A DNA stretch of 64,000 bases from Acinetobacter sp. C26M. Lineage in GTDB: Bacteria > Pseudomonadota > Gammaproteobacteria > Pseudomonadales > Moraxellaceae. Under the pieces are notes generated by a model that saw only the letters and a program-made list of their open reading frames with translations, ran no database searches and was not told where the DNA came from. Below, in pieces: positions 38,014 to 52,900 of the stretch (position 1 is the stretch's first letter; every line of letters begins with the position of its first letter). The position numbers were made by a program, and so were the translations under genes. The stretch covers positions 496,001 through 560,000 of the forward strand of contig NZ_CP098478.1 of the NCBI RefSeq assembly GCF_023702675.1. The letters are read 5' to 3'.

Positions 38014-38844
38014 ATGACTCAACAAGCAACAACAGTAAATAACACACCTTTAAGTTTGTTTTCGAAATTTAGTTTATACAGTAAAAAATTAGCCTCAGGT
38101 CTGGAGACGATAGGTGAGGGTTTCTATCTCATTTACCGTCATGGTTTATATAAAGATCCAAATAATCCAGTAAATACCCGTTATGTACAGTATTTCTGCC
38201 GTCGTTTGTGTGAAGTCTTTAATATTGAAGTCCAAGTTCATGGCACCATTCCACGTGAACCAGCCTTATGGGTAAGTAACCATATTTCTTGGTTAGATGT
38301 GGCTGTGTTGGGCTCAGGCGCGCGCATCTTTTTCTTGGCCAAAGCCGAAGTTGAAAAATGGCCTATTCTAGGCAATTTGGCAAAGGGTGGTGGCACTTTA
38401 TTTATTAAGCGTGGCTCGGGGGATTCTATTCGGATTCGTGAGCAAATTACTGAATTTTTAAAACAAGATATTCCTGTATTGTTCTTTCCTGAAGCAACTA
38501 CAACTGATGGTAGTAAAGTCAAAAAAGTACATGGTCGCTTATTAGGTGCTGCAATTGAAGCACAACGCCCTGTACAAATTTGTGTAATTTGCTATGTCAA
38601 CCAACAAGGAGAGTTGGATTTGGTGGCGCCGTTTATTGGTGAGATGTCTTTTGCAGAACATGTGCAACGCGTTTTGGAAATGCCTCAAGTTACCGCCCAT
38701 TTAATGACTTTGCCTGCAATTCCTGTGGAAGGTCATACGGTTGAGAGCCTGACTAAGGAAGTAGATCGTCAAATGCGAGCAGGTCTAGAGCGCTTACAAA
38801 GAAAAGTACTGTCTGTATTGCCAGAAGGCATAGCAACTACATAA
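38014..38844 (+). CDS. Lysophospholipid acyltransferase (PlsC family)
   Basis: Membrane-associated 1-acyl-glycerol-3-phosphate acyltransferase-like enzyme of 276 residues. Motif I, NHxxxxD, is H90-ISWL-D95; motif II lies in GGTLFIKRG; motif III is FFPEATTTDG (157-166). One hydrophobic segment surrounds residues 96-110. Its 3' end overlaps the convergent phospholipase-D gene by 8 bases. It could be PlsC proper or an ornithine-lipid/LPS-type acyltransferase; sequence by eye does not settle this. Confidence 0.85.
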   Translation: MTQQATTVNNTPLSLFSKFSLYSKKLASGLETIGEGFYLIYRHGLYKDPNNPVNTRYVQYFCRRLCEVFNIEVQVHGTIPREPALWVSNHISWLDVAVLGSGARIFFLAKAEVEKWPILGNLAKGGGTLFIKRGSGDSIRIREQITEFLKQDIPVLFFPEATTTDGSKVKKVHGRLLGAAIEAQRPVQICVICYVNQQGELDLVAPFIGEMSFAEHVQRVLEMPQVTAHLMTLPAIPVEGHTVESLTKEVDRQMRAGLERLQRKVLSVLPEGIATT

Positions 38845-40465
38845 ATCCTTCAATTGGCAGCCATGAAATTACTTTCATGCCTGCTCTTTGCCACCATTTC
38901 ATCTTGGGTTCTTTGGTGTAGATTAAAGGACCTTGTGGTGTTTCACGTTGCCAAGTAATTTTTTTATTGGCATCCAAAACCAAGCGATAGGCATAAGTCT
39001 TCAGGTTCTGATCCATCGTAGCATGTACTGCTTGCGCCAATGGTGGACTATTGAGTAATACACCAATCTCGGTGTTCAAATAAGCTGAACGTGGATCAAA
39101 ATTAAAAGAACCAATAAAGACTTGTTTTTCATCGAGCGCCATGAGTTTGGCATGAAGACTCGAACGACTTAAACCCTTGATATTGACCTTGGCTTTTTTC
39201 GCGAGTTCTTCTGTATGCTTATCTAGATCACTTTTGTCTAAAGCAGGTAAAAACTCATATAGTTGTACGCCATTTTCCAGCAGTTCTTGGCGGTATTTAC
39301 CATAAAATGCATGCACGACTGCAACGTCATTGGCTTTAAATGAATTGGTCAATACTCGGACTTCGATCCCATCTTGTGCTAAATCACTTAAAATTTTGGT
39401 GCCTTTCTTTTCTGGAACAAAATAAGCAGAAATTAAATCGATATTCTTTTCAGGCTGTTCTAAATGATTAATCAGCTGGAAGTTAAGATGTTCTTCTTTT
39501 TTAGCTTTAGATTTAATTTTATCTGGTGAGTCCTTGACCACTTCAGCTTTGACCCAGTCGAGTGAAATATCCCGATTCATGAGTGAATCGACAGCTTGGG
39601 AGTGACTAGTTAAATCTAAATAGTTTTGTACAGTGATCCTTTTATAGTGCGCATCCAGTTGCTCTTTAAGACTCTCATAGCTTAAACGGTGGGCACTTTG
39701 TTTCACCACTTCTCGTACATCGTAGGCATATTCATGATTCCAGTAATCATCAAATGATTTGGAAATATCATTTACAGCCGTGCCGAATAGCATCACATCC
39801 ACATCAGAGAATTGATAAGTATCACTGACATTGTAATATTGATTGGTCATATTTCGACCACCAATTAAAGCCACCTGATGGTCGGCAATAAAGCTCTTAT
39901 TGTGCATGCGACGATTGATGCGTTTTAAGTCCAGAACCATATCCAGCGCACGATATTTGCGGAAACGGTATGGATTAAATAATTTCACTTCAATATTGGG
40001 ATGTTGTGCTAAAGCTAAAAAAATGCCTTCCGTATGCTTGGCATTATTATCATCAATTAATAATCGAACCCGGACTCCACGATCTGCAGCTCGGATGAGT
40101 GCGTGTAAGGCCAAGGCACCAACTTTGTCGTTATCCCAAATATAATATTGTAAATCTAATGTTTTTTCTGCTTTATCAATTAAACGAAGCCGAGCTGCAA
40201 GTGCTTCTAAAGGTTCATATAAAACGTGATAACCCGTGAGCTCGGGGTGCTGTTCTTGTAGGGGGCGAATAACTTGTGCTAAAGATGTCTGTGAGGTGTC
40301 AATTTGTGTTGTTGTTTGAATGACAGGTTCGATTTTATGTTTAGGCAGGGTACTACAACCAGTAACGGTCAATGCAATTGAGCAATAAATCGCAATCATA
40401 CTTTTATTGTAAGCGGTTGTACTTATCTTTGTATGTTTGCTATTTAAATGAGAAAATTGCGTCAT
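38837..40465 (-). CDS. Phospholipase D-family lipoprotein (cardiolipin synthase-like)
   Basis: Envelope protein of 542 residues with two HKD motifs: HNKSFIAD with GGRN downstream, and HAKLMALD with GSFN downstream. This identifies the phospholipase D superfamily, closest in layout to ClsC-type cardiolipin synthases. A signal peptide with lipobox VTGC lies after a polar 22-residue N-terminal stretch; a start at the internal MIAIYCSIAL would give a conventional lipoprotein signal. It is convergent with the acyltransferase gene. The substrate is inferred as phosphatidylglycerol or a related lipid. Confidence 0.87.
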   Translation of the reverse strand: MTQFSHLNSKHTKISTTAYNKSMIAIYCSIALTVTGCSTLPKHKIEPVIQTTTQIDTSQTSLAQVIRPLQEQHPELTGYHVLYEPLEALAARLRLIDKAEKTLDLQYYIWDNDKVGALALHALIRAADRGVRVRLLIDDNNAKHTEGIFLALAQHPNIEVKLFNPYRFRKYRALDMVLDLKRINRRMHNKSFIADHQVALIGGRNMTNQYYNVSDTYQFSDVDVMLFGTAVNDISKSFDDYWNHEYAYDVREVVKQSAHRLSYESLKEQLDAHYKRITVQNYLDLTSHSQAVDSLMNRDISLDWVKAEVVKDSPDKIKSKAKKEEHLNFQLINHLEQPEKNIDLISAYFVPEKKGTKILSDLAQDGIEVRVLTNSFKANDVAVVHAFYGKYRQELLENGVQLYEFLPALDKSDLDKHTEELAKKAKVNIKGLSRSSLHAKLMALDEKQVFIGSFNFDPRSAYLNTEIGVLLNSPPLAQAVHATMDQNLKTYAYRLVLDANKKITWQRETPQGPLIYTKEPKMKWWQRAGMKVISWLPIEGFM

Positions 40466-40568
40466 AATCGTTACTGATTAAAAGTTGGGCTCGAGTATAC
40501 CATTTCATCGAAAAAGATAAATATAAGATGAAATGTATGTCCCTAAAGTGAAATTAATGAGGGCTGTA

Positions 40569-41579
40569 ATGTCGAATTCAGATACTATTATTATTGGTTT
40601 TTACCTTATTTTTGCCATTCTGGCGTTTTGGGCATTAATTCAGGCTTGGATTCACCAAGCTCGTACAGAAACGATCCATCCTTTTAAAGCTTTCGTACAT
40701 TTGCTGGCTTTTTATCTTTCTTATTTATTGCTTCCACTCTGTTTTTTTAGTCTATATGCCGGTTGGGTTGGATATTACAGCTTACATCAAGCGGGCTTTA
40801 TTTTTTTACTGAGCAGCGTGTTGGTCTATGCTCGTTTTATTGAACCCCATCAAATTCATGTTAAACACCACCAGTATCGACTCAATTCAGAACGTGAATT
40901 TACACGACCGATTAAAGTCGCTTTAGTTGCAGATATGCATGTGGGGTTATTTTCAGGGCATGAGCGCCAATTGAAAAGTATTGTGAAAAAGCTGAATCAG
41001 GAGCAGCCTGATTTTGTGGTTGTAGCAGGTGATTGGACCTACGAACCTGAAAATCGCTTGGTACAAGAGCTCGAGGTTTTAAAGCAAATTCAGGCACCCG
41101 TTTATTCGGTTCCTGGCAACCATGATGAACAATATCCTGGTCCTCCGATTCAAGCGCTGTTAGGTCGGGCACTTGAACAGAATAATGTGGTTGATATTGA
41201 AGGTAAGATTGTCGATTTTGATGAATTTCGTTTGATTGGGATTGGTGATTTATGGGCGGGTAAGGCCAATATGCGCTTTATGCCCGATTTACCTCAAGAT
41301 AAACCTTGGCTGATTCTGTCACATAATCCCGATACTGTAGATATGGTGCCAGAACTACCAACACGCCCATTAATGCTGTCGGGGCATACACATGGTGGGC
41401 AGATCGAACTACCGTGGATCACCAGTTATATTATGAAACGTGTTTCAATTTTGGGACACAAGAAAGGTTTCTATAGCCATGAATATGCCGATGTTTTTGT
41501 CACGGTTGGAACGGGAATGGTTGGTGTACCATTTAGATTTCGGGTTCCACCAACGATCGATATCATTGAACTGATTTAA
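40569..41579 (+). CDS. Membrane-anchored metallophosphoesterase
   Basis: A 336-residue protein with three or four N-terminal membrane helices (about 5-105) and a C-terminal calcineurin-like phosphoesterase domain. Metal-binding motifs in order are VADMHVG, VVAGDW, VPGNHDE, LSHNPD and LSGHTHGGQ. Layout and length match the YkuE/YaeI-type UDP-diacylglucosamine or related phosphoesterases. Of three in-frame ATGs, 40569 is chosen for its GAGGG site; earlier ones are at 40533 and 40557. The substrate is not known. Confidence 0.87.
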   Translation: MSNSDTIIIGFYLIFAILAFWALIQAWIHQARTETIHPFKAFVHLLAFYLSYLLLPLCFFSLYAGWVGYYSLHQAGFIFLLSSVLVYARFIEPHQIHVKHHQYRLNSEREFTRPIKVALVADMHVGLFSGHERQLKSIVKKLNQEQPDFVVVAGDWTYEPENRLVQELEVLKQIQAPVYSVPGNHDEQYPGPPIQALLGRALEQNNVVDIEGKIVDFDEFRLIGIGDLWAGKANMRFMPDLPQDKPWLILSHNPDTVDMVPELPTRPLMLSGHTHGGQIELPWITSYIMKRVSILGHKKGFYSHEYADVFVTVGTGMVGVPFRFRVPPTIDIIELI

Positions 41580-41581
41580 AT

Positions 41582-41614
41582 AAAAAAACCGACTCAATTA
41601 AAGTCGGTTTTTTA
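41582..41614. terminator. Bidirectional terminator
   Basis: A 12-bp perfect stem AAAAAACCGACT / AGTCGGTTTTTT with a 7-base loop lies between the convergent phosphoesterase gene and yfiB. Confidence 0.88.
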
Positions 41615-41627
41615 TCGCGATGAGCAT

Positions 41628-42107
41628 TTATGGGATAATGATGACATTCACTCGACGGTTGCTGGCGCGGTTTTCATCTGATGTATTGGCTACAAAAGGT
41701 TGGCTTGAACCACGACCCACTACAGTTAAGTTATTTGGCTTAAAGCCTTGAGCGACAAAAATTGTTGAAACGCTTTGAGCACGCTCTTCAGAAAGTTTTT
41801 GGTTGTATTCTGGATTACCAATATCATCGGTATGCCCCACAATTTTTAATTTCTGTAAATCATATTTATTTAGTTGAGTTGCCAGGCGAACAATTTCTTT
41901 TTGATGTTCAGGTTTGATTTCTGCCTTATTAAAATCAAATAATAAACGTTCAGGTAGACCCAATGACCAACCTTCATCTGTCAGAACGAAACCTTCTTTC
42001 TTCAGCATTTTGACCTGACGATATTTCAATGGGCCAAAACTCAAGCAGCCAGCCAATGTTAGGCAGAGCAACGCAATAAATGAAATTTTAATGGTGTGAG
42101 TGCGCAT
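41628..42107 (-). CDS. yfiB: OmpA-like lipoprotein YfiB
   Basis: Outer-membrane lipoprotein of 159 residues. The lipobox LAGC (residues 18-21) is followed by a short linker and an OmpA-like peptidoglycan-binding domain (about 45-158) with LLFDFNKAEIKPEHQ, VGHTDDIGNPEYNQKLSEERA and NRASNRRV. In Pseudomonas, YfiB sequesters YfiR and so releases the diguanylate cyclase YfiN. It is the last gene of a yfiR-yfiN-yfiB operon, 8 bases after yfiN, with AGGACATGTT before its ATG. Confidence 0.88.
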   Translation of the reverse strand: MRTHTIKISFIALLCLTLAGCLSFGPLKYRQVKMLKKEGFVLTDEGWSLGLPERLLFDFNKAEIKPEHQKEIVRLATQLNKYDLQKLKIVGHTDDIGNPEYNQKLSEERAQSVSTIFVAQGFKPNNLTVVGRGSSQPFVANTSDENRASNRRVNVIIIP

Positions 42108-42115
42108 AACATGTC

Positions 42116-43348
42116 CTAAATTTCTGGTTTATAAAGAAACCAATGTGGGTTTAAATTTTTAGCTTTATACATGGCTTGATCGGCTTGCATGATTAAATCC
42201 TCTGGATTTTCTGCAAACTGAGAAAAAGCAACCCCTAAGCTAAAACCGAAATGAATCATTTGTCCGTTAAACGCTAAAGGCTGTTCACAACTTGCGAGAA
42301 CACCTTCAGCGATTGTTGTTAAATGGTCAGTATGATGGATAGAGTGTAAAATGATGGCAAACTCGTCACCGCCTAAACGAGCAATGAAATCCTCATGGCG
42401 AACCGATAGTCTTAAACGAGATGCCATTTCTTTTAAAACCGCATCCCCAGCTAAATGCCCATACTCATCATTAATCACTTTAAACTTATTATTGTCGATA
42501 AATAATAAGGCAGAGTTGTGACGATATTGCGGGTTTTCAAAAATATTAAATAACTCTTGATAAAAATAATGACGATTTGGCAAGCTCGTCAGTTGATCAT
42601 GATGGGCTTGGAATGAAAGTTGACGATTTTCTTTTTGCAAATGGGTGTGCCAAATTTGAATTTCTTCTAACAGTTCATTAAATACTGTATTTAAATTTTG
42701 AAATTCATGAATATGGTTATTTGGAAAACGAAGATTATAGGCCTTTTGATCACTGACCAATTGTGCAATATGGGTAAGTGGTTTGATTGCTTGCATAATT
42801 TGGCGATAGGTAATATTTACCGACCACAATAAAGCAATCACAATGAAGAACATTGAAATCGCAAGACCAATAATAATGGTCTTTAAAAAATGTAAGATAT
42901 TCTCAGAGCTACCATACAATACGAGTTCGCCAACTTTTTTCTTATGATGTACGACCATCAATTTAATTGGATCATGTAAAAACCATCGATCCATTAAATC
43001 TTGCATGATAGAGGTATGTGCAACCTTTTTAGTACTTTCAGCTAATAATTGCTGTTGAGGATCATAAACATGAATACTGCGAATCGCATGCTCGCTGGTA
43101 TAGTCATCCAGAATCTGATCAATCGCACCTTTATCTTTAAACACGACAGCAGGCTGAACACGCTCCAAAACAGTTTGACTTAAAAGTTGTAAATTCTGTT
43201 TCGCATAAGTTTCCATGGTGAACATAGAAATTGTGGCGAATGTAAAAGAACAAATTACGAAAGTAATGGCAAAGATTGCAAACTGAGATTTGCGGAATAA
43301 TGCGTGCAAGGACGTTGATTGATATAAATTAGAAATCATCATGTTCAC
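42116..43348 (-). CDS. yfiN: Membrane diguanylate cyclase YfiN (DgcN)
   Basis: Inner-membrane enzyme that makes c-di-GMP. It has 410 residues: a helix at about 22-44, a periplasmic sensory domain (about 45-150), a second helix (about 155-177), a HAMP-like linker, and a GGDEF domain. The active site LGGDEF is at 325-330, and the inhibitory I-site RHED is at 317-320, five residues before it, so product inhibition is expected. The fold motifs DQLTSLPNR and FIDNNKFKVINDEYGH are intact. It overlaps yfiR by 4 bases (ATGA) and precedes yfiB. By family precedent it is held off by periplasmic YfiR. Confidence 0.92.
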   Translation of the reverse strand: MNMMISNLYQSTSLHALFRKSQFAIFAITFVICSFTFATISMFTMETYAKQNLQLLSQTVLERVQPAVVFKDKGAIDQILDDYTSEHAIRSIHVYDPQQQLLAESTKKVAHTSIMQDLMDRWFLHDPIKLMVVHHKKKVGELVLYGSSENILHFLKTIIIGLAISMFFIVIALLWSVNITYRQIMQAIKPLTHIAQLVSDQKAYNLRFPNNHIHEFQNLNTVFNELLEEIQIWHTHLQKENRQLSFQAHHDQLTSLPNRHYFYQELFNIFENPQYRHNSALLFIDNNKFKVINDEYGHLAGDAVLKEMASRLRLSVRHEDFIARLGGDEFAIILHSIHHTDHLTTIAEGVLASCEQPLAFNGQMIHFGFSLGVAFSQFAENPEDLIMQADQAMYKAKNLNPHWFLYKPEI

Positions 43349-43857
43349 CCTGCATTCTTTGCTAAAAGTAAAACACGAGGATCAATATGTACTTTGGAAT
43401 AACTTAACGCATCCAAATTTACCTTAAACGTAGAAAAGGTCCTCTTATTATATAAGCAGAAAATACTGCCAATCTCACAAGCAGGATTGTTGGTACTCAA
43501 TGAAAGCAATGATTTAGACGGGTAAGCCTGAATCAAGTTTTGTTGTTGCTGAGGTGATGTTGTTGTGAAGTAGGCAACATGACATTCTGTTTTTGAAAAA
43601 TCTTTGGCACTGACTGCCTGAACTTGATACTCATAAGATAATTGTCGAATGTTAGCTTGAAACTGACTAGCAGCATCCTGATTGTCGATCACGCAAATAG
43701 TTGGGCGACTTGTATTCGACCATTTGCTGTAACTTAATATAGATAAAGCCAACTCATAGAAGTTATGAGTTGAAATAGCATAGCAAAGCGGGCTCGCAGC
43801 AAATAATGCAGCAAGCAATATAGAACGCGCTTTTTTACTATCAAACCGTATTTTCAA
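43345..43857 (-). CDS. yfiR: Periplasmic regulator YfiR (DUF4154)
   Basis: Periplasmic protein of 170 residues with a signal peptide (about 1-27). The DUF4154 pattern is visible in FYELALSILSYSKW and TICVIDN. Four mature-chain cysteines, C55, C92, C127 and C134, have spacings (37 and 7) close to the two disulfide pairs of Pseudomonas YfiR. YfiR represses YfiN, and redox state or YfiB relieves it. It is first in the operon. Function is inferred from family and neighbours. Confidence 0.87.
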   Translation of the reverse strand: MKIRFDSKKARSILLAALFAASPLCYAISTHNFYELALSILSYSKWSNTSRPTICVIDNQDAASQFQANIRQLSYEYQVQAVSAKDFSKTECHVAYFTTTSPQQQQNLIQAYPSKSLLSLSTNNPACEIGSIFCLYNKRTFSTFKVNLDALSYSKVHIDPRVLLLAKNAG

Positions 43858-44004
43858 TCAAAAGTGCCAAAAAATGTGAAGCAAGAGACATATTCTACTG
43901 GACTTAATTGTTTAAAAAAAGTTCTTAACTACAAAGAAAAGGCATTAAAAGTAACTGTTGCGTTCAAAAAACACGCATTCGAATAAAAAAGATTGAAAAG
44001 GGGG

Positions 44005-44032
44005 TTGTGTCTGCCCTGAAATGCTGTAGAAT
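44005..44032 (+). promoter_or_regulatory. rRNA operon promoter P1
   Basis: TTGTGT (44005-44010), a 16-base spacer and TAGAAT (44027-44032) lie about 340 bases before 16S, within a GC-richer stretch of the leader. Confidence 0.5.
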
Positions 44033-44144
44033 GCACATCCATCGGCGGTGATGCAGATAAAAACTTGTTGAGAAACAAGGATTTGGCTAGAGAGGTTAGA
44101 TTCTTGGTTTGATTAATAAGTTTGCTAAATATCTAAATTACCTG

Positions 44145-44172
44145 TTGACTTTGAAGAAATTTAGAGTAATAT
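44145..44172 (+). promoter_or_regulatory. rRNA operon promoter P2
   Basis: TTGACT (44145-44150), a 16-base spacer and TAATAT (44167-44172) lie about 200 bases before 16S, a typical rrn P2 position. The rest of 43858-44374 is leader RNA; no coding ORF is seen. Confidence 0.65.
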
Positions 44173-44224
44173 AGCCGACCTAGCTTGATGATGACGAATC
44201 ATCGAGAAGATCATTAAGAGAATA

Positions 44225-44245
44225 GAAGAACAACTTGTGTGGATT
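44225..44245 (+). other. 5' arm of the pre-16S processing stalk
   Basis: This stretch pairs, with one bulge, with 45936-45957 just after 16S. Together they would form the long stem that RNase III cleaves to release pre-16S. Confidence 0.7.
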
Positions 44246-44374
44246 TTTACTGATTGATCGATCGAAAATATTTCATTGATTGAATGGTAGAAATTTCTCG
44301 AAGTTTATTTGAGCGAATTTTTAGTCAGAAAATTGATGAGCCAAGATTTGTAGCCATAAGCTACTAATGATTTT

Positions 44375-45912
<1,538 letters not shown>

Positions 45913-45935
45913 ACGAAAGATTGACGATCGGTAAG

Positions 45936-45957
45936 AATCCACAACAAGTTGTTCTTC
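45936..45957 (+). other. 3' arm of the pre-16S processing stalk
   Basis: Complementary, with one extra base, to 44225-44245 in the leader; together they frame the 16S precursor. Confidence 0.7.
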
Positions 45958-45971
45958 GAAGATGTATCTGA

Positions 45972-46048
<77 letters not shown>

Positions 46049-46103
46049 AATCTGATTGCAGTAGCTTAGATTGAAAGATATGTCGTTCATTAAATGATAA
46101 GCT

Positions 46104-46179
46104 GGGGACTTAGCTTAGTTGGTAGAGCGCCTGCTTTGCACGCAGGAGGTCAGGAGTTCGACTCTCCTAGTCTCCACCA
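46104..46179 (+). tRNA. tRNA-Ala (TGC anticodon)
   Basis: A 76-base cloverleaf with acceptor GGGGACT / AGTCTCC, TTCGA T-loop, encoded ACCA and anticodon TGC at 46137-46139. The 364 bases after it (46180-46543) are spacer with no gene. Confidence 0.97.
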
Positions 46180-46522
46180 TACATTACGAAGTAATGTAGA
46201 AAACGAAAGTTAAATTCCAAGATAGCTTATAGAAATTAATAAATAAGAAGATCGAAAGATCTTAGTTTATTAACTTCTGTGATTTATCACAGTTTACTAC
46301 TCACCGACGAGGTGGTAGTTAATCATTAACAGATTAGAAAATTGAGTCTGAAATAAATTGTTCACTCAATTCATTCGAAAGAATGAAATTGAGAACTAGC
46401 AAAAACACTGAATCAAGCGTTTTGGTATATGAATTTAGATTGAAGCTGTATGGTGATTAAGTTCACAGACAACAAACCAGTAGCAATTAAGTTTGCAACG
46501 ATAACACTCACTTGTATGTGTT

Positions 46523-46543
46523 AACGACTGTTTGGGGTTGTAT

Positions 46544-46550
<7 letters not shown>
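46523..46550 (+). other. 5' arm of the pre-23S processing stalk
   Basis: The stretch beginning AACGACTGTTTGG pairs almost perfectly with 49426-49454, bracketing 23S, and is the expected RNase III site. Confidence 0.8.
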
Positions 46551-49425
<2,875 letters not shown>

Positions 49426-49434
<9 letters not shown>

Positions 49435-49454
49435 ACAACACCCAAACAGTTGTT
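49426..49454 (+). other. 3' arm of the pre-23S processing stalk
   Basis: It begins CTTGACTATACAAC and pairs with 46523-46550. Confidence 0.8.
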
Positions 49455-49593
49455 GTATTCAAGATAAATTCAATACATAACTTGATTTAGTGTGAAATCT
49501 AGTTACAATACCGACTCAATTAACTAATCCGTTAATAACTCTTTCGGTACTAAGTGGCAAAAAACGTAAGACCACCCAAAACCAAAACAGTTT

Positions 49594-49708
49594 GCTGGCG
49601 ACAATAGCAAGAGTGAACCACCTGATCCCTTCCCGAACTCAGAAGTGAAACCTCTTAGCGCTGATGGTAGTGTGGCACTTGCCATGTGAGAGTAAGTCAT
49701 CGCCAGCT
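49594..49708 (+). rRNA. rrf: 5S ribosomal RNA
   Basis: About 115 bases. The terminal helix is GCTGGCGA against TCGCCAGC. It contains CCGAACTCAGAAGTGAAAC and is the last rRNA gene before the terminator. Confidence 0.94.
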
Positions 49709-49718
49709 TTTAAATCTA

Positions 49719-49752
49719 AACACCCCCAACCTAACGGTTGGGGGTGTTTTTT
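49719..49752 (+). terminator. rRNA operon terminator
   Basis: A 13-bp GC-rich stem AACACCCCCAACC / GGTTGGGGGTGTT with a TAAC loop and T6 run. Confidence 0.95.
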
Positions 49753-49840
49753 ATTGTGTGAAAGAAAATGAGAAAAATAAAAACTGAATTAGGCATTAAA
49801 TAAAATTTATAATTTAAAAATAGATTTTTTGCCAAATAGT

Positions 49841-49864
49841 TCTCTTTATAGGGTGATAAAGAGA
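49841..49864. promoter_or_regulatory. Inverted repeat upstream of the Ig-repeat lipoprotein
   Basis: TCTCTTTAT and ATAAAGAGA flank AGGGTG, about 100 bases before the start. It could be an operator or a 5' UTR hairpin; the region is otherwise AT-rich. Confidence 0.3.
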
Positions 49865-49962
49865 AAGTTGCAGATTGATAAAATATGTTATTTCTAGTAA
49901 ATTTTTGTGCTAAAGCCGTAAGAGTATTTAGGGCTGAATTATTACATAAAATGGACACTACC

Positions 49963-52900
49963 ATGACATATTTAATTAATTTAAAAAAATTAGGGGTTAA
50001 CTCTACACTTTTAGCTACCTCCGTTGCACTCGTTGCTTGTGGTGGTGGAGGTGGGGGTGGCTATTATGGAAATAGTGGAAGTAATAACACGAACGAAGGT
50101 GGTTCCAATTCTGGAAATAACTCTTCTACTGATAGTTCTAAAGTGGCTGAAAGCGTTAAGGTGTTAGATTTAAAAGATGCTTCCGATAAAACCATTGTTA
50201 ATGCCAATGATAATTCAGTTGTAAAATTCTCAGTTCAGGTTTTGAATAAAGATCAAGGTGGTATAGCTGATAAAGATGTTCGTTTATCAATAGCTGATAA
50301 TGAAAAACTAGGTGTCACGAGTAAAGTTTCATTAGTTAAAACAGCTGATGGTGGTGTAGCTGGATTTGAACTTAATATTCCTACTATTTCTGCTGCATCA
50401 GGAAAAGTATTATTAACAGCTACTGTTGATGGGACTTCAATTAAACAAGTTTATACACTGAATATTACTAAAACCAGTACTGTTCAAAGTAATTATAATT
50501 TAAATGTACAGCAAGGGGTTATTTTAAATCTACCGAAGGGTACAGCGACAATTAATGCGCAGGTTACTGATCAAAATGGTGGAATTAAAGCTGGACAAAA
50601 TGTGAGTTTAGTTTTACCGACAGAGATGCAGGGTAAATTTTTCATTTCATCAGGTTCGTCGCTTACAACAGATAATAATGGTAATGCAGCATTTACGATT
50701 GCAGCAAATGCTGATTTAACTCCAGATGATATCCAGAAATTGGTTGCAACATCTCAAAGTTTGGAATTTAAATTGATAGATGAGTTTAAAGCTCAAAAAA
50801 CGATTAAAGCTGCAATTACCTTTAAAGATATTTCTCAAATTGTACAAAAACTTGAAATTATTAAAGCGGATGCACCGATTACTGCACAAAATGGTATGAC
50901 GACAGTTAAGGTTCGTGCGAAAAACAGTAGTGATGTTGCTTTAGCAAACAAGAAAGTAAAACTACTTTTTACTGATAAAAGCGATGCTTATGGTGTGAGC
51001 TTAGATCAAGCAGAAGCGATCACAGATTCAAATGGTTATGCAACATTTATTATCAAAGCCAACTCTAATTATCCAATCGCGTTATCTCAACAGGGAATTA
51101 ATCTTAAAGCGATTTATTCTGACAGTTCAGATGTTTTCGCTCAGGATACGATTACGGTCATTACGACAGATTCAAATGCAGCGGATCAATTGGCTTTGCA
51201 GCGTTTAGAAATTGCATCTTCATATAAGATTAATGCAAAAAATGATCAAGTCACGATCACTGTTAAGGGAATTAATAATAAGGGTGAAGCTGCTACAAAA
51301 GGAAAAGTATCATTAACATTGAATAATGATGCTATTTCAAATGGCGTAACATTTGATGGAAGTGCTGAACGTGATTTTAGTGCGGCAGTAGGCGGGTACG
51401 TTACTTATACCTTGAAGACTAATGCAAAAACTGAAGCTGCTGTCGCTGCTTTAGTTAAAGCTGGCATTACTGCAACATTTAAAACAGATAATAATTTAAC
51501 AAATAATATTCAAATTGCTGTAGCAGATGAGGAAAAATCGGAAGAAGCCATCGGGTATTTAGCAATTGATCCGATTAATAATGCTTTTGATTATACAAAA
51601 GATCAAACAATTACCGTCAAAGTAAAGGCAATTGGCGTAAAAGGAAGTGCTTTGAAAGGAGAGAATATTTCAGTCGCTCTTCCAGTATTAACGAGTACAG
51701 ATTTACAAGCGTTGGGTTTAAGTTTAACAGGTCAAGCATCTAAAAATACGGATGAGACTGGTTATGCGACTTTTGTATATGAGTTTAAAGCGAATGGCTC
51801 TGATAGACAAAAGCAACTAGTTGCAAATGGGGTGCGAATCACAGCACAAGCTGCATCAAATGCATCTCAACAAGCTACGACAGTGAATTTTAAAGCTCCT
51901 ACAGACCAGACAGAAATTGATCTAGATTATTTAGCTGTTGATATGCCCGGAAACGTTGTTTTAAATTCTGGAGTTGAACAAATAATCAATGTAGTTGTTA
52001 ATGCGACAGGTACTGATGGAAAAGTGCTAACTGGTCAAAAAGTTGGAATTGGCTTAAATGAGGCGGCTTTAAGCAATGGGGTTAGTCTTGCTACAGCATC
52101 TGCTCTTTCAACAGTAAATGGTAAAGCCACTTTCAGTTTAAAGGTGAAAGCAAACAGTCAAACCGAATTAACGAACCTAATTGCGAATGGAATTACTGTA
52201 GCGGTAAACGGTGTTCGTAAAGATGGTTCTGCTTATACCTTGACACGTAAGATTGATGTGAGTCGTACCCCAGTAATTTTGCCTAGTTTAGCTGGACTGG
52301 CACTTTCTTATAATGTTCAAACTATATCTGTATTGGGTGGAGATGTTCGGGTTAAAGTGATTGCCCAAGATAGTGCTGGAAATGTGGTTGCAAATACCCC
52401 TCTTGCTATTGCCCTTGGTGGTTTAACTAGTTCTAGGGTATCTTTATCTGATTCTGCATTGACGACTAATAGTAAAGGTGAAGCGGAATTTACAGTTAAG
52501 GTATCAGAAGGTACGTATGATGCAAGTCTGATCAAAAATGGCATCACTTTTGCTGTTGTTGGAACTAATCTTAATAATGGTGATCGTATTCAGCAAACGG
52601 GGACTATTCAGATTGCTATACCTAAAGACTCTGTTAACTTACGTTTAACTTCAGATAAAAGTGATTTAGAAATAGGCCAAACATATCAAGTTCAGGTTGC
52701 TGTAAAAGATGAATTAGGTGCAAATACTACTTATCCCGTTAACCTCTCTCTAAACCAAGCAGCTGTGAATGCTGGCGTAAAATTAAGTGCAGATTCAGTA
52801 TTAACAACAGCAAATGGCTCAGTACCGATTTCTATCACCATTCCTAAAAATATGTCAGATGCCGCTAAGCAAGCATTGTTGACATCAGGGATACAAGTTA

